Positions 63,704 to 64,000 of a stretch of 64,000 bases of DNA are shown piece after piece. The notes below the pieces were generated by a model. That model was not told where the DNA came from. It was given only the letters and a program-made list of their open reading frames with translations, and did no database searches. The DNA lies in assembly GCA_964497585.1 (NCBI GenBank), contig CAZCDS010000028.1, positions 14,141-78,140 on the forward strand, in the 5' to 3' direction. Each line of letters opens with the position of its first letter. Position 1 is the first letter of the stretch. Position numbers and translations under genes: made by a program. The DNA is from CAZCDS01 sp964497585 (GTDB taxonomy: Bacteria; Desulfobacterota; Desulfomonilia; Desulfomonilales; Desulfomonilaceae).

Positions 63704-64000
63704 CTCCCAGCCTTAGCTTGGTTGGTGGCTCAAAGTTATTCTCCCGGTGTTTTGCAGCAATGATTTCGGCGAGCTGATCCAACGACTTGAATTCTGCTTC
63801 TGCCGGAAATCCTTTGCAGAGAACCGGTTCCAGGACTTCCACCTTGAGGTTCGGGATCAATCCAGCGATTTGATCCACGACCTTGGTACTCCACCCGTAC
63901 GAACCAATGATCGACGCGAACCTCGCCTTGGGACGCAGGATATTGGCGAGATAGGCGGCGTATGCTGCAAGAGGGTGCGGACCGACATGCACCGTCGGCG
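63696..64000 (-). CDS. fprA: FprA-type flavo-diiron protein, C-terminal part (5' end outside window)
   Basis: The visible ~100 residues are the FMN-binding flavodoxin domain of an A-type flavoprotein: PTVHVGPHPLAAYAAYLANI, RPKARFASIIGSYGW and a terminal EFKSLDQLAEIIAAKH. Whole proteins reduce O2 or NO with a metallo-beta-lactamase diiron site, which would lie outside this window. The stop (TGA at 63696-63698) overlaps the start of the hcp relic, as though both once made one nitrosative or oxidative stress operon. The reading frame is open to the window edge. Confidence 0.85.
   Translation of the reverse strand, partial: PTVHVGPHPLAAYAAYLANILRPKARFASIIGSYGWSTKVVDQIAGLIPNLKVEVLEPVLCKGFPAEAEFKSLDQLAEIIAAKHRENNFEPPTKLRLGVG

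Noticed and set aside
1..64000. CRISPR array, prophage or integron
   Set aside because: No regularly spaced identical repeats, integrase, cas gene or phage structural gene was seen; the only mobile trace is the ISL3-like relic.

Overview
The window is G+C-rich bacterial chromosome (upper fifties by eye). It is densely coded on both strands, with no rRNA, no tRNA and no CRISPR array that I could find. The gene content points to an anaerobic Deltaproteobacterium / Desulfobacterota of the Syntrophobacter or Desulfomonile kind. Pointers are an octaheme c-type cytochrome, a B12-dependent acyl-CoA mutase with its GTPase chaperone, an FprA-type flavo-diiron protein beside an hcp relic, a LutABC lactate-oxidation operon, and a very large outlay on PAS-type histidine kinases. 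The assignment is an inference; no phylogenetic marker gene is complete here.

Layout. 1-2357 (minus): murA-hisB-hisH, with hisH cut by the window edge. 3038-3322: an HU-type DNA-binding protein. 3455-7119 (minus): a translationally coupled DUF2339/DUF3999 membrane pair, then a small protein with a repeated 'GMDD' helical module (7313-7777). 8006-11126 (minus): a three-gene acyl-CoA mutase unit (large subunit, B12 subunit, MeaB GTPase) whose active site differs strongly from methylmalonyl-CoA mutase. 11165-13323 (minus): a MASE3 histidine kinase followed by a decayed receiver domain. 13774-18980: mixed small genes (TIGR04076 protein, peroxiredoxin-like protein, M50-like membrane protease, type 2 isopentenyl-diphosphate isomerase, SH3b protein). 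18981-21537: an ISL3-like transposase relic and two copies of a dispersed repeat flanking an octaheme cytochrome.

21538-40767 is a signalling block: five sensor kinases (four of them carrying receiver domains), a stand-alone response regulator, a 1172-residue TPR-CHAT protein and two predicted outer-membrane barrels. No DNA-binding output domain is encoded in it, so signals must leave through receivers acting elsewhere. 41018-46904: a small unknown protein, a GMDD-PilZ protein, a second short GMDD protein, a GAF-class III nucleotide cyclase, a DUF4139 protein and a TerC-family membrane protein. PilZ and the cyclase suggest second-messenger signalling.

47510-58534 is a surface-polysaccharide region: a histidine phosphatase, a methyltransferase, five glycosyltransferases, a flippase and an O-antigen-ligase-like protein, on alternating strands. 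It is interrupted by a gene-poor stretch (51433-52327) holding a third repeat copy. 58872-64000: a short membrane-anchored unknown, an RNase H-like protein, lutABC, a 5'-truncated and frameshifted hcp relic, and the 3' end of fprA at the edge.

The most promising undescribed biology is the acyl-CoA mutase with a rebuilt active site. Next are the GMDD module (five copies in three proteins), the membrane-anchored TPR-CHAT protease with a low-G+C insert, and the repeat family around the cytochrome.
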